A DNA stretch of 64,000 nt, taken from assembly GCF_043235035.1 (NCBI RefSeq), contig NZ_JAZAQF010000081.1, forward strand, positions 1 through 64,000, given 5' to 3'. The notes under the pieces were generated by a model. That model did no database searches. It was not told the origin of the DNA and worked only from the letters and a program-made list of their open reading frames with translations. The position numbers and the translations under genes were made by a program. Source of the DNA: CACIAM-69d sp001698445 (GTDB lineage: Bacteria > Cyanobacteriota > Cyanobacteriia > CACIAM-69d). Position 1 is the first letter of the stretch. Each line of letters begins with the position of its first letter. Positions 15,445 to 24,029 of this stretch are shown here, piece after piece.

Positions 15445-16605
15445 CTAGCGAATATATTCCTTCAAGATGCTGTTGCGGTTCGGGTGGCGTAACTTCCGCA
15501 GGGCCTTCGCTTCAATTTGGCGAATCCGTTCACGGGTCACGTTGAAAATTTGCCCAATTTCTTCCAGGGTTTTCATCCGACCGTCATCCAAGCCATAGCG
15601 CAACCGCAGCACATCGCGCTCACGGGCACTGAGCGTATCGAGCACGCTTTCTAAATCTTCCCGCAGCAGGTTCTTGGAAACGCGATCTTCCGGCGTTTCG
15701 CCGTCGGATTCAATGAAATCGCCCAGGCGCGAATCTTCTTCCTTCCCGATCGGGGTTTCCAACGAAATTGGCAACTGAGCCGACTTGGCGATGAACCGCA
15801 ACTTTTCGATCGTCATTTCCATCCGCGTTGCAATCTCTTCTTCTGTGGGCTTGCGGCCCATCTCTTGAGACAGCAACTTGGTGGTTTTCTTAATCCGCGA
15901 AATGGTTTCGTACAGGTGTACCGGTAGGCGAATTGTCCGGGATTGGTCGGCGATCGCCCGGGTGATTGCCTGCCGAATCCACCAAGTGGCATAGGTGGAG
16001 AATTTATAGCCCTTTTCGTGGTCAAACTTTTCGGCGGCGCGAATCAGACCCAAGCTACCTTCTTGGATCAAATCCTGGAACGACAGGCCGCGGTTCATGT
16101 ATTTCTTGGCGATCGAAACCACCAAGCGCAGGTTTGACTGCACCATTTTGTCCTTGGCGCGCCGACCCACATACAGCCGCTTCCGGAATTCCGGCAAGCC
16201 CATATTCAACGCTTCAGCCCACTCTCGATCGTTCGGTGCGCGATCGAGTTGATCCAGCAGCTTTTCATGAACCCGTTCGATTTCTAGCAGGTCAGCAATC
16301 TTACGGGCCAGTTCAATTTCTTCGTCGGCTCGCAGCAGGCGAATTCGACCAATTTCTTGAAGATATAGCCGAATTGAATCTTCGGTGTAGTGCTTTTTCT
16401 TAGCAGCCGTGCGACGACGGGACGCGGCCGCTTTGCCAGGCTGCTCTTCATCTTCCTCGTCGAGTTCGGCAGACGGGTCATCATACTCATCAATATCGAC
16501 CTCATCTTCATCCTCTGTGGTGAGTAGCTCTAGCTCGACCTCTACATCATCCACAGCATCAGTCAATACGTTCATTTCTTCGAGTACGGTTTTGGCCTGG
16601 GTCAT
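15445..16605 (-). CDS. sigA: Principal RNA polymerase sigma factor (group 1, SigA/RpoD)
   Basis: The housekeeping sigma-70 factor. After a very acidic N-terminus (Asp/Glu-rich to about residue 60) and a basic RRRTAAKKK stretch come region 1.2 (DSIRLYLQEIGRIRLL), region 2 (NLRLVVSIAKKYMNRGLSF; FSTYATWWIRQAITRAIADQ), region 3 and region 4.2 (VTRERIRQIEAKALRKLRHP). The presence of region 1.2 and the length near 390 fit cyanobacterial group 1. The frame is open from 16629, but ATG 16605 has GAGAGGAC upstream and starts the usual MTQA-type N-terminus, giving 386 residues. A clear terminator follows. Confidence 0.94.
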   Translation of the reverse strand: MTQAKTVLEEMNVLTDAVDDVEVELELLTTEDEDEVDIDEYDDPSAELDEEDEEQPGKAAASRRRTAAKKKHYTEDSIRLYLQEIGRIRLLRADEEIELARKIADLLEIERVHEKLLDQLDRAPNDREWAEALNMGLPEFRKRLYVGRRAKDKMVQSNLRLVVSIAKKYMNRGLSFQDLIQEGSLGLIRAAEKFDHEKGYKFSTYATWWIRQAITRAIADQSRTIRLPVHLYETISRIKKTTKLLSQEMGRKPTEEEIATRMEMTIEKLRFIAKSAQLPISLETPIGKEEDSRLGDFIESDGETPEDRVSKNLLREDLESVLDTLSARERDVLRLRYGLDDGRMKTLEEIGQIFNVTRERIRQIEAKALRKLRHPNRNSILKEYIR

Positions 16606-17331
16606 GCCGAGTCCTCTCGCTCCTTTCAACGAAGTGGGGTAGATATGCAGTGATCAGTGGGAAGTTGGAAACTGCGACGGTTGCGGAAACAGGCACTGAA
16701 GGGCTGGCAACGCCGCAGTCTGGGCTGGATTTTTTGCCGAGATCCAGATTAGCCCCAGATTTTTGAAATGTCCCAATAAACTGTAGCCTGTCTTACGAAA
16801 TTTTGCCGGGACGATCGAAAATTTGCTGGCAATTAACTCCAAAAATCACAACAAACAGGCAAGAAACAACCGATTGGCCGCTGATTTGCCGCCCATGACC
16901 GATCTTGTGTCGGCTGAAGTGGGCAATTTGGCTAGGGTTTAAGTTATGAGTTATTGATATTTCCCTGGATAAGCGGCAATTGTTGTCAGCGGAGGAACGG
17001 TCTCTTTCCCCCGATCGCCCCGGTCACGGTCGCTGAAATACTTCCAGCGATTTTATCTCCCTAGACAGGCTGGAGTGGGGCTGATTTACAAACCTCCAAA
17101 GTGATGCTTCAGCGTTCTCTTGTGCCTTCCTCTGTTGTAACACGCTCTTTTCTAAATCACAGGGCTACTGATTTCATTTGGTTTTCATTTTTCGAGTTTT
17201 CATGTTTGGGATTTTAATTGGCCAATCCTGCAGGGCGCGAATAACAGTTCAGTGGATTGGAGTGATTGATGAGTTGATCGCGTATTCATCAATCCAGCAT
17301 TGACCAAGTATTCAACGTATTCAACGATTAT
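16606..17331. other. Long upstream region of the sigma factor gene
   Basis: About 725 bp between the sigma factor and deacetylase genes. No gene, RNA or repeat was recognised. It must hold the sigma factor promoters, since the gene is transcribed away from it. It is AT-rich around 17100-17230. Confidence 0.45.
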
Positions 17332-18093
17332 TCATTCATCGGACATTTGATCGATCGCCTGATTGATCGGGCGATCAGTTGGTCTTGGTGAAGTCGGGTT
17401 GAGAGCGTTCTGCTCGATCGCATTCCAAAGTCGATCGACCGTCACAAACTGCCACCCCCGATCGCGCAGGGCCGGAATCAGTTGCGCCACGGTTTCGACC
17501 ACATCGCGCCCGCCACAGGGCCCATCGTGCAACACAATCAGCGAACCGTTTTGCACCTGATCCAAAACCCGCCGCTGCACCACTGCCGGCCCAGGATGCG
17601 TCCAATCTTCCGGCACAACGCTCCACAGGACTGGTCGATATCCCCAACTGCGCCACTGAGCCAAGGCCCCGGGCAAAAATAGCCCGTTGGGTGGCCGCAC
17701 ATCTCGCACATGGTGTTGCACCCAAGTCGGATCAAGCTGACAGGCCTGGGCGATCGCCCGTTGGGTGCGTTTTAAATCCCGTTGAAGTTCGTCTGGCCTG
17801 AGGCGGGGAAACGATCGGTGACGGTAGCCATGGAGGCCAAGCCAGTGGCCCGCGTCCCAAACCTGTTTGGCAACGGCAGGAGCCTGATCGACCCAACAGC
17901 CCAACCAAAAAAAGCTAGCGGTCACCTGCTCTTGGGCCAACAGGCGCAACAGGGCTGGCGTATATTCCGGGTGGGGCCCGTCGTCAAAGCTGAGAGCAAT
18001 TTCCCGGTGATCGGGATTGCCGGCCCACAGACCCAAGGGAAAACCGGCCGCCAAGACTGGATAGAGGCGTGGATAGAGCCAAGCAAACTGCAT
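17332..18093 (-). CDS. Polysaccharide deacetylase family protein (NodB homology, CE4)
   Basis: A metal-dependent carbohydrate esterase that removes N-acetyl groups from chitin- or peptidoglycan-like polymers. The NodB motifs are in order: motif 1 ALSFDDGPHPEYTP (catalytic base and metal Asp), motif 2 HGYRH (H-x3-H metal ligands), motif 3 DVRPPNGLFLPG, motif 4 LWSVVPEDW and motif 5 LIVLHDGP. All metal ligands are present, so activity is expected. The first 25 residues are moderately hydrophobic and may anchor or export the protein. At 253 residues it is the bare catalytic domain. It is not in an evident operon. Confidence 0.9.
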   Translation of the reverse strand: MQFAWLYPRLYPVLAAGFPLGLWAGNPDHREIALSFDDGPHPEYTPALLRLLAQEQVTASFFWLGCWVDQAPAVAKQVWDAGHWLGLHGYRHRSFPRLRPDELQRDLKRTQRAIAQACQLDPTWVQHHVRDVRPPNGLFLPGALAQWRSWGYRPVLWSVVPEDWTHPGPAVVQRRVLDQVQNGSLIVLHDGPCGGRDVVETVAQLIPALRDRGWQFVTVDRLWNAIEQNALNPTSPRPTDRPINQAIDQMSDE

Positions 18094-18211
18094 TGCTGAA
18101 TGGGCCGGCTAAATTAGCAAACTAGGTTGGCGAGCTAAATTGGCAAACTAGGTTGGTGAGCTAAATTGGCGATCGCGCCGGACGGGGGCGAGGGGTTGTG
18201 CCGCCTGAACG

Positions 18212-19084
18212 TTACGGGTTCGTAGGATTGGTGTTTGGAGGATTAGCGTTCGCAGGATTGGCATTGGGCAGCGCCTCGGCCGGTTGCAAAAGCCGCAGCG
18301 TGCTGAGGGCCCGTTCGTAGCCCTCGCGATCGCCCCGACGGGCGAATAACCGGGCCGCCTGTTGCAAGTTATCCACGGCCTCTTGCAGATTGCCCACGGC
18401 CGCTTGGGCGATCGCCCGATTGTGCAAAGCTTCCGCATCGTCCGCCGCGATTGCCAGGGCGCGATCGTAATCTTCAATGGCCCGGAAATAGGCCTGCTGT
18501 TGCACCAACAAATTAGCCCGATTGAAATAGGCATTGGCGTATTGGGGATCCAGCTCGATCGCCCGGTTATAGTCCGCCATGGCCGCCAAGGGATTGTCTA
18601 GGGCCGCGTAGGCCGTCGCTCGATCGTTATAGGCCTCCACCAAGGCCGGATTCAGTCGCAGGGACTCTGAAAAAGCTTCGATCGCCTGCTGGAGCTTGCC
18701 CGCCGCCGCCAAGGTGGTTCCCCTGGCATAGGCCGCTTGGGCCTGTTGACTGCGGGCTGCATTGGGCTGGGGTGGTTTGGGTTCTGCCGGGCCGGGTGGC
18801 GGATTGCGGGCCGGTTGCGGCGATCGGGAGCGAGCGGGGTTGGTTGGTTGAGGGCGGCGTGGCTGGGATGGCCCTTGGGCCTGAGCGGCCGGCGCGATCG
18901 GCAACCCAAGCAGCCCGATCGCCCCCAAAAGTATCCAAAATCGCCGTCTCTGTCCGTTGAATGGTTTCCAGAGGAACCTAGACCGATCTAGCCCAGACCG
19001 ATCTAGCCCAGACCGGCCATTCCGATCTCCCGAACATTGTCCGAGAACCGGTTGAGCCGATCGTTGTGGATCCTTAAGCCTCAT
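18212..19084 (-). CDS. Secreted TPR-repeat protein
   Basis: A protein of about 290 residues with an N-terminal signal: basic GQRRRFWILL, a hydrophobic core, and AAQAQ as a likely cleavage site. A Pro/Gln/Arg-rich linker follows, then about four tetratricopeptide repeats, for example AYARGTTLAAAGKLQQAIEA and AYFNRANLLVQQQAYFRAIE. TPRs mediate protein-protein contacts, here outside the cytoplasm. The start is chosen at ATG 19084, which overlaps the last codons and stop of the upstream DUF2973 gene and suggests translational coupling. A 15-bp direct repeat (GACCGATCTAGCCCA) near 18975-19015 lies before the signal sequence. The C-terminus is an Asn/Pro-rich tail. Confidence 0.8.
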   Translation of the reverse strand: MRLKDPQRSAQPVLGQCSGDRNGRSGLDRSGLDRSRFLWKPFNGQRRRFWILLGAIGLLGLPIAPAAQAQGPSQPRRPQPTNPARSRSPQPARNPPPGPAEPKPPQPNAARSQQAQAAYARGTTLAAAGKLQQAIEAFSESLRLNPALVEAYNDRATAYAALDNPLAAMADYNRAIELDPQYANAYFNRANLLVQQQAYFRAIEDYDRALAIAADDAEALHNRAIAQAAVGNLQEAVDNLQQAARLFARRGDREGYERALSTLRLLQPAEALPNANPANANPPNTNPTNP

Positions 19085-19406
19085 CCGTGGGTTGAGAGTT
19101 GGAAGAAGGGTTAGACGAATCTCCCGGCGAAGCATCAAACAACGCATCCAGACGGCTGCGGGCATCTTCAACTGTGATTGACTTCATCACCAACAGGGGT
19201 TCACGAATCGGCTGCCCCCGATCATCCAGCATTTCCGGGTGCAGCGAGATGGGCGGTTGAGCCGATGCCGCCCCCCGCGTTGAATGATCCACTCGATCGG
19301 CCGTGCGGCCCGCCTCAGTTCCCAGTGTGAAGAGATTGCGGACTAAATTCCCGATCGCCAAGAATGCCAACACTGCAAAGGCCAGGATATACAACACCTG
19401 TAGCAC
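19074..19406 (-). CDS. DUF2973 family membrane-anchored protein
   Basis: A 110-residue cyanobacterial family. It starts MLQVLYILAFAVLAFLAIGN, a single hydrophobic anchor, followed by a polar region and the conserved block EPLLVMKSITVEDARSRLD, then LFDASPG and a low-complexity tail. The function is unknown to me. Its 3' end overlaps the start of the TPR gene, and the DUF2605 gene lies 64 bp upstream on the same strand, so the three probably form one transcript. Confidence 0.82.
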   Translation of the reverse strand: MLQVLYILAFAVLAFLAIGNLVRNLFTLGTEAGRTADRVDHSTRGAASAQPPISLHPEMLDDRGQPIREPLLVMKSITVEDARSRLDALFDASPGDSSNPSSNSQPTDEA

Positions 19407-19470
19407 GGCCGTCGTCTCCCTAACGGATGATCTCTAAATAAATAGTCTCTAACATGATCTGAGAAGGCGA

Positions 19471-19803
19471 TTACCCCGCCGAACCCGAAGGATTCTGTTC
19501 AGCCCGGAACCGCATTGCCACATGCCAGCATTCCTGAACTAGGTTGTGCCAAGGCATGAGGGTTGATGTTTCAACACCCACCTGGGCCCCCATGGCCTCA
19601 AAGAGCAACTGAGTGCTGCTCACTTCCTGTTGGGCCTGTTTGACCCGTGCCAGCAAGCTTTCCTGTTGCTCATCGCTCAGAAACGACAAGCGCTCCGATT
19701 CCAGCAAGGTGCGCGATCGCCCAAACCAATATTGAAAATCTTCAAGCAGCGGCTGCAAGATGGTCTTCAGCAGATTGGGATCGGGAGGGGTAGGAGCCGA
19801 CAT
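19471..19803 (-). CDS. DUF2605 family protein
   Basis: A small cyanobacterial protein family. Conserved blocks are LKTILQPLLEDFQYWFGRSR, LLESERLSFLS, and the C-terminal MPWHNLVQECWHVAMRFR. It is predicted to be soluble and helical. The frame is open from 19836, but ATG 19803 (MSAPTPP) is the more usual family start and gives 110 residues. It is first in the apparent DUF2605-DUF2973-TPR cluster. No biochemical role is known to me. Confidence 0.82.
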   Translation of the reverse strand: MSAPTPPDPNLLKTILQPLLEDFQYWFGRSRTLLESERLSFLSDEQQESLLARVKQAQQEVSSTQLLFEAMGAQVGVETSTLMPWHNLVQECWHVAMRFRAEQNPSGSAG

Positions 19804-19991
19804 AGGCAAATTAGAAACTAACCAATCTACATACAAGCTTAACGCTATTCATCTTTCGTAACATTTTTTTGGAAGATTTCGCATCATCTCTTGCAGCACC
19901 AAGGGCCAAGCCATGATCAGGATGAGGGCCAGTCGTCATGTCTTGGGATCACGCAAAAGCGGTTACTCTTCCATGCCCTAACCACCCCAAA

Positions 19992-20011
19992 CAAGGGGCT
20001 TAAGCCCCTTG
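19992..20011 (+). repeat. 20-bp palindromic interspersed repeat, copy 1
   Basis: CAAGGGGCTTAAGCCCCTTG is a perfect palindrome. The same 20 bases occur at 48316-48335, and a variant with GGGGTTGAAACCCC at 52463-52482. The first two copies are also followed by CCCC plus an ACGA string. Confidence 0.85.
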
Positions 20012-20092
20012 CCCCCACGACTCCTACGGTTCGCCCTTGCCCCACGACTCGTCACGGTGGAATCAGGGGTTTGGGCAATTGGACGACCAGCC

Positions 20093-21556
20093 CTAAAGAC
20101 CCAAATCAAACAGGCGAGCAATCCGCTTGCGCACCCACTGCACCGGGTTGCTGTCATCTTCATCGGCCGCAATCAGGCCCAAGGCCCGAAGCTGGGCCTG
20201 TCGATCGCGCAATTCCTCTTGGCGCACGGACAGTTCCCGCACAATCACCTCCGCGATCGGGGGATGCTTCCGCAACAACTCCGTGAACCCCTGCTGATTA
20301 ATGGCAAACAGCAAGGTTTCCTCATTGGCGCTCACCGTTGCCGTGCGCGGAATGCCCAGCATCAGCGCCAGCTCCCCAAAGAAACTCCCCGCTGCCAAAT
20401 CTGTCAAGTGCTTATCCAACTCCGCCACAAACACCTTGACCGATCCCGACAGCACAATATAAAAGCTATTGCCCGGATCTCCTTCCCGGAACAGAATCTC
20501 ATCCGGCTTGAGGCGCTGACGGTAACCACACTCAATCACCCGCCGCAGATCCAAATCATTCAGATGCGAAAAGTAGTGAACCCGTTTCAGGGATTCCGTC
20601 AGCAGGCTCGATCGCGTTTCGCTGGGAATTTGGCGTTGGGCCAAGGGTGCAAGGGGTACAGCGGCCGTTGGGTCACTGCCGCGCCCGAGGGGATAGAGCA
20701 CTTCCGGGTTCCGTAGCCACAAATCTCGTTGAGGGAAGGGAATTTCAATGCCCTGTTGATGAAATCGATACTCGATCGCGCAGTTGAGGGCATGGCGAGC
20801 ATCAAACTCCCGTTCATAGCCCCGAATCCAAACCCGCAGATCAAAGTCCAGCCCATGATCGCCCAACCCCAGCAAAATTACCGTGGGAGCCGGATCATCT
20901 AGCACCATAGACTCGGAATAGGCCACATCCAACAGCAATTCCGTCACCACCAACGGATCACTGCTGTAGGCCACGCTGACTTTGATATGAAGCCTCGCGG
21001 CTAAGTTGTTGTAGTGCCAATTAATGACCCGTTTTTCCACTAAATCGCTGTTGGGAACGATCACATGGGCTCCATCCAGGGTGCGAATCACGGCCGATCG
21101 CAGGGCCACCTCCACCACATGACCCGCCAGCCCATCGAACTCAATGAAATCCCCCACCCTCAGCTTGCGCTCCAACAGCAGGTTCAAGCCACCCACAAAG
21201 TTTTTGGTGATATTTTGCAGGCCCAAGCCCACACCAACCCCCAAAGCTCCGGCCGGCACAGCGAGGGAATTGAGATTAAACCCTGCACTTTGCAGCAACA
21301 TGATGAAAATCAAAACGCCGCCGCTGTAGCTGACAATGCCGGCGATCGGTCCGCGATTTCCTTCATCAATGCGGAGCTTGGCAAGCAGGCGGTTTTGCAG
21401 AAATCCCTTGATGATTCGAGCACCGCCGTAAACCAGGGCGCTGTAGAGTACCAATTGCAGTAAAAACCCGAGAGAAATAACCGTTTCGCCCAGTTGAAAC
21501 AGGGGCGTTTGCAGCAAATCCAGAAGGCCTTGCTGAAGGGGTTTTAACCAGTTCAT
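20093..21556 (-). CDS. MscS-type channel with C-terminal cyclic-nucleotide-binding domain (bCNG-like)
   Basis: A 487-residue inner-membrane channel. The N-terminus has about three hydrophobic segments; the pore-lining helix is AVPAGALGVGVGLGLQNI, continuing NFVGGL, with the Gly/Ala pattern of MscS TM3. The MscS beta domain follows (LRVGDFIEFDGLAGHVVEVA; VPNSDLVEKRVINW). From about residue 340 there is a cNMP-binding fold with GNSFYIVLSGSVKV and the phosphate-binding cassette FGELALMLGIPRTATVSA, including the key Arg. Such MscS-CNBD proteins are known as bacterial cyclic-nucleotide-gated channels, mostly poorly mechanosensitive. It is encoded 63 bp after a nucleotide cyclase on the same strand, which may make its ligand. 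Confidence 0.9.
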   Translation of the reverse strand: MNWLKPLQQGLLDLLQTPLFQLGETVISLGFLLQLVLYSALVYGGARIIKGFLQNRLLAKLRIDEGNRGPIAGIVSYSGGVLIFIMLLQSAGFNLNSLAVPAGALGVGVGLGLQNITKNFVGGLNLLLERKLRVGDFIEFDGLAGHVVEVALRSAVIRTLDGAHVIVPNSDLVEKRVINWHYNNLAARLHIKVSVAYSSDPLVVTELLLDVAYSESMVLDDPAPTVILLGLGDHGLDFDLRVWIRGYEREFDARHALNCAIEYRFHQQGIEIPFPQRDLWLRNPEVLYPLGRGSDPTAAVPLAPLAQRQIPSETRSSLLTESLKRVHYFSHLNDLDLRRVIECGYRQRLKPDEILFREGDPGNSFYIVLSGSVKVFVAELDKHLTDLAAGSFFGELALMLGIPRTATVSANEETLLFAINQQGFTELLRKHPPIAEVIVRELSVRQEELRDRQAQLRALGLIAADEDDSNPVQWVRKRIARLFDLGL

Positions 21557-21619
21557 GTTAGGAAGATGCGAGCAACCTAGAGGCTGAAATCAAGCCAAAC
21601 TAGCCGTTATTTGACCGAA

Positions 21620-23956
21620 CTACTGTAGTTGAGTTTCCGATTCTGAGGTTGCGGCCTGGGCCCGATCGCCCAGGGATTGCAGCCATTGACCCAGGGCCGG
21701 AGACTTGGATGTGAATTGCACCAAAACGTGATTTGGGCGATCGGGGCTGGGGAGCACTTTGACATAAACTTCGCGGTTTTCCGAGCCAGGGGGCAGGGTA
21801 TCCGGGGCAGAGGCTTCCGTCAGGTTCAGCTTGAGATTTGTTAGGGGCTTGGTTAAGGCCTGGGGGTTCGGGGCCGGAGCATTGCTGGCCGGGTTGATTG
21901 CCCCTTGGATTTTCAGCCAACCGCCTTTGGTAGACAGTTCCACCAAGGCAACGGCCCAAGCCTGACTGCTGACATGTTTGCCATCCAGGGGTTGGGCGGT
22001 GAATTGAAGGGGGGCGATCGGGTAGTAAGTTTCCTGGGCCCGTTCCAGGGTGAGGTGATAGGGCACACCCACGCCGCCCACATCGTAAATGGTGATCGGT
22101 TCGGGAACGCCCTTGGGTTGCACCTGTTGGGTGGCGGCGATTTTGACGTAATCGGAGCCGCCAGCTTCTTCAAGGGCCGATTCGGTAATCAGAATTTGGC
22201 CCCCGATCGTGTAGGACTCAATGCGATAGGTCAGGTTGACTTGGGCCCCCACCACGCCGTATTTGGCTCGTTTGTAGGAACCGATGTTGCCGACCACCAC
22301 TTCGCCCGTGTTGATGCCAATGCCCATTTCCAAGGGTTGGTAGCCCATTTCGCGCATTTTGGCGTTCACACCGCCCATGGCTTGCTGCATGGCGATCGCA
22401 CAGGCGATCGCCCGTTTGCCATCGTCCGATCGGGTGGTGGGGGCCCCAAACAGCACCAAAATTCCATCCCCCATAAACTCATCGATCGTGCCCTGAAAGT
22501 CCGTGATCGCATCGGCCATGGCTTCCAGGTAGAGGTTAATAATTTCGATCACTCTTTCCGGGGGCAACCGTTCGGCGGTGGCTGTGAACCCTCGCAGATC
22601 GGAAGTCAAGATGGTGATTTTGCGCCGTTCCCCGCCCATTTTCAGGCCCTCGGGATCTTCCAGCAGATTGGCGACTACTTCATTGTTCAGGTACCGGCCA
22701 AAGGTGTTGCGGATCTGTCCGGCGGTGCGGGCCAGGTAAAGGGCCACCATGGTCGCTCCCACCAACCAAGACAACAGGGGCGGCACAAAGGGAATCCACA
22801 GGCCTTGGATCATGGCCCCTTGGCAAATTCCCCACAACAGCAACACCAAGCTGCCGGAACCCCCAATGCCCCAAATGGCAATCCAACGGCGCGAGTCTGG
22901 CAGTCGCAACAACCAGGCCAGGGTGGAACCCACGGCGGCCCAGCCCACAATCCATAACCACTCGATCGGCTCCTGCCAGGTGGTGAGGAGGGGGCGATTG
23001 TCGAGGGCGGCGGCAATTACTTCGCTGGTGAAGTGGGCATGGATTTCAACCCCGGCCATTCTTTGGGGCAGTTCTAGGGGTTTGCCGCTGTAGGGCGTGA
23101 GGAATAGATCGCGGCCGCTCTCGCTGATGTTGCCAATGAGTACCACCCGATCGCGGGCCCAGTTGGTGGGGAGTTTGCCATCCACCAAATCCCGCAAGGA
23201 AACGATTTCAAAGGAACCACTCCCGCCGCGATAGTTCAGCAGCAGTTGATTGCCCGCATCGTTGGCACGAATGTAGCCGCCGTCATGGCTCCGAAACCGC
23301 CGAAAAATGGCGTTTTTGAGCTGAAAGGCTCCGGGTTCGGCAGCCACGGCTTCGGGGGCGACGTTTTCTGGATACAGATACAGCAGGGCCAGGTAAAGGC
23401 CCAAACCGTAGATTTTGTTGTTTTCGGTGTCTTGGGTATCGATTAAAACTCGCCGCACTTTGCCATCCGCATCCACCACAAAGTCATTAGTGCCCACTTG
23501 CCCTTTGGCGGCTAGGGCGGGGGGCGCGGCAACCCGATCGGCGGCGGTTTCCCCCCGCACCTTGGCAATGCCCACCAGGTAATCCGTGTTGTTAAACAGG
23601 CGCACCAGGTTGGCGTGACCGGGTTCCTGGGGCAAGTCGCGGTAAATATCCAGCCCGATCGCCCGGGGGCCCATGGCCTTTAACCGTTCGATCGCCTGGG
23701 CATAGACCCCATCGGGCAGGGTTGTGGTGCCAAACCGCTGCAAGTCGGCATCGGTGATCCCCACAATCGCTACGCGTCGATCGGGAGCCTCTGCCGGCCG
23801 GGCCTGGAGCATTTGGTCATAGGCTAACCATTCCAGCCCTTGCAGGAGGCCAACCTCCCGCATCCCCAAAACGAAGCCGGTGGCCGTGGGAACCGCCAGC
23901 AGCACGCCCCGCCACCGCCAAACCCACCGTTTGAGCATTTTGGCCCAGGATTTCAT
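21620..23956 (-). CDS. CHASE2-domain class III nucleotide cyclase
   Basis: A 778-residue membrane cyclase. A first membrane helix (about 15-30) is followed by an extracytoplasmic CHASE2 sensor (AIVGITDADLQRFG; IGLDIYRDLP; VVLIGNISESGRDLFLTPY). Three hydrophobic segments (about 330-410) lead to the catalytic domain. The metal-binding Asp residues are in ILTSDLRGFTA (about 450) and DEFMGDGILVLFG (about 491), and the transition-state Asn and Arg in QVNLTYRIES. The base-recognition Lys of adenylate cyclases is Glu here (DEFMGD), and the usual Asp, Thr or Ser of YxxxG[DTS]xVN is Ala. The product could therefore be cGMP or be loosely specified. A Pro-rich ~140-residue tail follows. It lies between DUF928 and MscS-CNBD genes, with gaps of 73 and 63 bp. 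Confidence 0.9.
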   Translation of the reverse strand: MKSWAKMLKRWVWRWRGVLLAVPTATGFVLGMREVGLLQGLEWLAYDQMLQARPAEAPDRRVAIVGITDADLQRFGTTTLPDGVYAQAIERLKAMGPRAIGLDIYRDLPQEPGHANLVRLFNNTDYLVGIAKVRGETAADRVAAPPALAAKGQVGTNDFVVDADGKVRRVLIDTQDTENNKIYGLGLYLALLYLYPENVAPEAVAAEPGAFQLKNAIFRRFRSHDGGYIRANDAGNQLLLNYRGGSGSFEIVSLRDLVDGKLPTNWARDRVVLIGNISESGRDLFLTPYSGKPLELPQRMAGVEIHAHFTSEVIAAALDNRPLLTTWQEPIEWLWIVGWAAVGSTLAWLLRLPDSRRWIAIWGIGGSGSLVLLLWGICQGAMIQGLWIPFVPPLLSWLVGATMVALYLARTAGQIRNTFGRYLNNEVVANLLEDPEGLKMGGERRKITILTSDLRGFTATAERLPPERVIEIINLYLEAMADAITDFQGTIDEFMGDGILVLFGAPTTRSDDGKRAIACAIAMQQAMGGVNAKMREMGYQPLEMGIGINTGEVVVGNIGSYKRAKYGVVGAQVNLTYRIESYTIGGQILITESALEEAGGSDYVKIAATQQVQPKGVPEPITIYDVGGVGVPYHLTLERAQETYYPIAPLQFTAQPLDGKHVSSQAWAVALVELSTKGGWLKIQGAINPASNAPAPNPQALTKPLTNLKLNLTEASAPDTLPPGSENREVYVKVLPSPDRPNHVLVQFTSKSPALGQWLQSLGDRAQAATSESETQLQ

Positions 23957-24029
23957 AACTGCCGATTAACCATAGAACCGGATGGGGGAAGCGGCACGGG
24001 CAACCTAATTCAGGCTAATTCAATTCAGG

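Noticed and set aside
21905..22957. 350-codon frame on the + strand within the cyclase gene
   Set aside because: It is the mirror frame of a clearly conserved gene; the Gly/His-rich product has no recognisable features.
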